NCBI GenBank assembly: GCA_964569425.1
Contig: CAZMVD010000144.1
Span: 1-10,010, forward strand
Source of the DNA: JACQXM01 sp964569425
Lineage (GTDB): Bacteria > Planctomycetota > Phycisphaerae > UBA1845
Reading direction: 5' to 3'
DNA length: 10,010 nt
A program made the position numbers and the translations under genes. Position 1 is the stretch's first letter, and each line of letters begins with the position of its first letter. Below are positions 8,019 through 10,010 of this stretch, piece by piece. The notes under the pieces were generated by a model that had not been told where the DNA came from, did not search any database, and worked only from the letters and a program-made list of their open reading frames with translations.

Positions 8019-9449
8019 ATGATGACCGGAAGTGACTTAGCGGATCGGTACCAGCGGGCGCAGGCGGACCTTGGGCGGCGGGGGCAGGGGCACCTGCTCC
8101 GCTGGTGGGATGAGTTGAACGACGAGCAGCGTTCCGTGCTGCTGGCCGAGATCGAATCGCTGCCCTGGGGGCAGATCGACGCACTGATTCCCACCCACGT
8201 GCTCCAGCGCCCGCAGGTGGAAATTCCCCACGACCTCGAGCCGGCCGAGGTGTACCCTGCGCATCCCCCCGCGGACCGAGCGGCCGAGTATGCCGCGGCC
8301 CGGCAACGCGGGCGCGACCTTCTCAGCGCCGGGCGCGTGGCGGCCTTCACCGTTGCCGGCGGGCAGGGGACGCGGCTCGGCTTCGACGGGCCCAAGGGTG
8401 CCATGGTCGTGACACCGGTGGGGGGGCGGAGCCTTTTTGCGCTCTTTGCCGAGATGGTGCTCGCGGCGCGGCGGCGGTACGGCTCGGCCGTCCCCTGGTA
8501 CATCATGACCAGCCCCGCCAACCACGCCCAGACGGTCGACTACTTCGAGCGCCACCGCTGGTTCGGCCTCCCGACCGAAGACGTCCGCCTCTTCTCCCAG
8601 GGCGTCATGCCCGCCCTGTCGCGCGAGGGCAAGCTCCTGCTCGAGGCCAAGCATCGCCTCTCCCTCGCCCCCGACGGCCACGGCGGTTCCCTCAAGGCCC
8701 TCTCCGTCAGCGGCGCCCTGGCCGACATGCGCCGCCGCGGCATCGAAACAATCTCCTATTTCCAGGTCGATAATCCGCTGGTCAAGCCGTTCGATCCCCT
8801 CTTTCTCGGCCTGCACGCGGCCACCGGCTCGGACATGTCCACCAAGGTGCTGCCCAAGTCCGACGACCTGGAGCGCGTCGGCAACCTCTGCCGCCACCGC
8901 GGGAAGGTGATGGTGATCGAATACTCCGACTTTCCCGAGGACCTGGCCCACGCCCGCAACCCCGACGGCTCCCGCCGCTTCAACGCCGGCAACGCCGCCA
9001 TCCATGCCTTCGACGTGGCCTTCGTCGAGCGCGTCACGGCGCAGACCCTCCCCTTCCGCCGCGCCGACAAGGCCGTGGCCTACGTGGACGACCACGGCCA
9101 ACTGGCAAAGCCCGCCGCCCCCAACGCCGTCAAGCTCGAAACCTTCGTCTTCGACGTGCTGCCCCTGGCCAACAACCCTTTGGTCCTTGAGATCGAACGC
9201 GCGGAAGAGTTTTCCCCAGTTAAGAACGCCACCGGTGTCGATTCCCTCGAAACCGCCCAGCGCGACCTGATAGCCCGCTCCGCCCGCTGGCTCGAACAAG
9301 CCGGCATCCCCATCCCCCGCCGCCCCGACGGCGCACCGGACGCCGTCGTCGTCCTCGGCCCGCTCTTCGCCCTGGAGGCCGAGGAGCTAGTGGGGCGAAA
9401 GGGTGAGATTCCGGCTATCCACCGAGCGGAGGCCGTGTTTATTGGCTAA
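8019..9449 (+). CDS. UAP/UDPGP-family uridylyltransferase (probable UDP-N-acetylhexosamine pyrophosphorylase)
   Basis: The enzyme is expected to join UTP and a sugar-1-phosphate, probably N-acetylglucosamine-1-phosphate, to give the UDP-sugar used for envelope polymers. It acts in the cytoplasm. The 476 residues follow the eukaryote-type UAP layout: VAGGQGTRLGFDGPKG at 112-127 (nucleotide loop, with K126), YIMTSPANHAQT at 161-172, FGLPTEDVRLFSQG at 182-195, PDGHGGSLKAL at 218-228 and YFQVDNPLVKPFDPLFLG at 247-264. Then come VIEYSD at 299-304, KLETFVFDVLP at 372-382 and EEFSPVKNA at 396-404. The length fits the family. Most bacteria use the unrelated bifunctional GlmU, so this form is notable and is one I associate with planctomycetes and relatives. 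A glucose-1-phosphate substrate cannot be excluded. GC is very high in the middle (46 of 60 bases at 8941-9000). Confidence 0.92.
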   Translation: MMTGSDLADRYQRAQADLGRRGQGHLLRWWDELNDEQRSVLLAEIESLPWGQIDALIPTHVLQRPQVEIPHDLEPAEVYPAHPPADRAAEYAAARQRGRDLLSAGRVAAFTVAGGQGTRLGFDGPKGAMVVTPVGGRSLFALFAEMVLAARRRYGSAVPWYIMTSPANHAQTVDYFERHRWFGLPTEDVRLFSQGVMPALSREGKLLLEAKHRLSLAPDGHGGSLKALSVSGALADMRRRGIETISYFQVDNPLVKPFDPLFLGLHAATGSDMSTKVLPKSDDLERVGNLCRHRGKVMVIEYSDFPEDLAHARNPDGSRRFNAGNAAIHAFDVAFVERVTAQTLPFRRADKAVAYVDDHGQLAKPAAPNAVKLETFVFDVLPLANNPLVLEIERAEEFSPVKNATGVDSLETAQRDLIARSARWLEQAGIPIPRRPDGAPDAVVVLGPLFALEAEELVGRKGEIPAIHRAEAVFIG

Positions 9450-9475
9450 GCCCGCTTCCGATACTGTTTGCGAGC

Positions 9476-9493
9476 CGCGGGCTTCAGCCCGCG
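9476..9493. repeat. CGCGGGCT/AGCCCGCG hairpin between convergent genes
   Basis: CGCGGGCT (9476-9483) and AGCCCGCG (9486-9493) form a stem around TC (or a TTCA loop if the inner T-A pair is open). It lies between the convergent UAP-family and membrane protein genes, 26 nt past the first stop codon. There is no T-tract, so it is more likely a REP-like dispersed palindrome than a standard terminator, though it could slow polymerase from both sides. Confidence 0.6.
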
Positions 9494-9522
9494 CGGACGG
9501 ACGGTAGCTGGAAAAACCTCGA

Positions 9523-10010
9523 TTACTTCTTGATCAGCCCCACCAAACCTGCAACGAGCAAAGAAGTTAAAAACCATCCCGCTCCGATGTGTACCCACAA
9601 CCAGATTCGCAATAGTGAGCCAGTGCGCAACTCAAAAGGCCAATTCAGGAGCAGCCTGCCAGCGTTTGCGTTGGGAACCCAGTAGTCGCCCATCCTCAAG
9701 TTTACAACAGGTATGAACTCATCAATGGAATAAAGCAGACAATTCAACTTCGGGTATCGTATTGCATACATTGGCTCCCAACGCGAAACAACCGCCGATC
9801 GATCGGTCGGCGTGAAAAGCTGCCAATGTTTGCCGAGAATAAAAAAGGCTGTGCTCATTACAATAAACGAAAACATGATCCTTAATGCGAGTAGAGGACG
9901 GTATCCATACCCGATCGTGTATCCAAGAAACCAGTGCCATCGATCCTGCCAATAGTTGGCAAAACCTGCCCTTCGTCGCGCGTCCTCCTTTTCCACGAGC
10001 ACGATCTTTG
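9523..10010 (-). CDS. C-terminal part of a polytopic membrane protein (5' end outside window)
   Basis: The frame is open to the right edge, so the gene begins beyond it. The GTG at 10002 is probably internal, because in-frame codons (KIV) precede it. The visible 162 residues start KIVLVEKEDARRRAG, followed by WHWFLGYTIGYGYRPLLALR and a membrane helix (MFSFIVMSTAFFILG). A loop follows with YSIDEFIPVVNLRMGDYW, and a last membrane helix near WLWVHIGAGWFLTSLLVAGL before LIKK. From memory, this 'GYGYRP ... YSxDxFxPVVxL ... GWxLxxLLVAGLxGLIK' arrangement is a conserved C-terminal membrane module of large bacterial proteins, some with pentapeptide or other repeats in front. Its function is not established to my knowledge. 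GC is low (23 of 60 bases at 9841-9900), unlike the neighbouring UAP-family gene, suggesting separate ancestry. Confidence 0.75.
   Translation of the reverse strand, partial: KIVLVEKEDARRRAGFANYWQDRWHWFLGYTIGYGYRPLLALRIMFSFIVMSTAFFILGKHWQLFTPTDRSAVVSRWEPMYAIRYPKLNCLLYSIDEFIPVVNLRMGDYWVPNANAGRLLLNWPFELRTGSLLRIWLWVHIGAGWFLTSLLVAGLVGLIKK

Noticed and set aside
8037..9299. A 420-codon minus-strand ORF
   Set aside because: It is an antisense shadow of the UAP-family gene, Gly/Val/Ala-rich without motifs.
9476..9493. Rho-independent terminator
   Set aside because: The stem is strong but no run of T follows on either strand.

Overview
The window is about 10 kb of mostly GC-rich bacterial DNA. The likely source is a planctomycete or other PVC-like bacterium. 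This is inferred from high GC in the core genes, a eukaryote-type UDP-N-acetylhexosamine pyrophosphorylase (UAP family), a stomatin-like SPFH gene beside what looks like a ribbon-helix-helix protein, and scattered palindromic intergenic repeats. The taxon cannot be proved from this sequence.

Left part (1-2402): the left edge holds the first 12 codons of a minus-strand gene that resembles small Arc-type DNA-binding proteins. Upstream of it on the same strand is an SPFH/Band-7 membrane protein gene with a strong ribosome binding site and a plausible promoter. Reading the other way is a secreted serine hydrolase of the class C beta-lactamase/DD-peptidase fold.

Middle part (2593-5819): this is the accessory-looking region. 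A GC-rich, probably truncated beta-propeller-like ORF (2593-3231) is followed by a sharp drop in GC. A 708-residue membrane-anchored TPR protein with eight exact 47-residue repeats follows (3389-5515). GC then rises sharply at a GC-rich TPR-like fragment (5490-5819) that looks like the tail of a broken gene. The simplest reading is a foreign TPR gene lodged between fragments of older host genes.

Right part (5962-10010): a minus-strand GspE/PilB-type secretion/pilus ATPase has one near-identical palindromic repeat on each side, in opposite orientations. A divergent UAP-family nucleotidyltransferase follows, perhaps read from a leaderless transcript. The last 0.5 kb is the C-terminal part of a polytopic membrane protein, again AT-richer than its neighbours, which runs off the right edge.

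The genes do not form one pathway. Core envelope functions (SPFH, serine hydrolase, pilus ATPase, amino-sugar nucleotide synthesis) alternate with accessory insertions. No rRNA, tRNA, CRISPR array, transposase or integrase was recognised.
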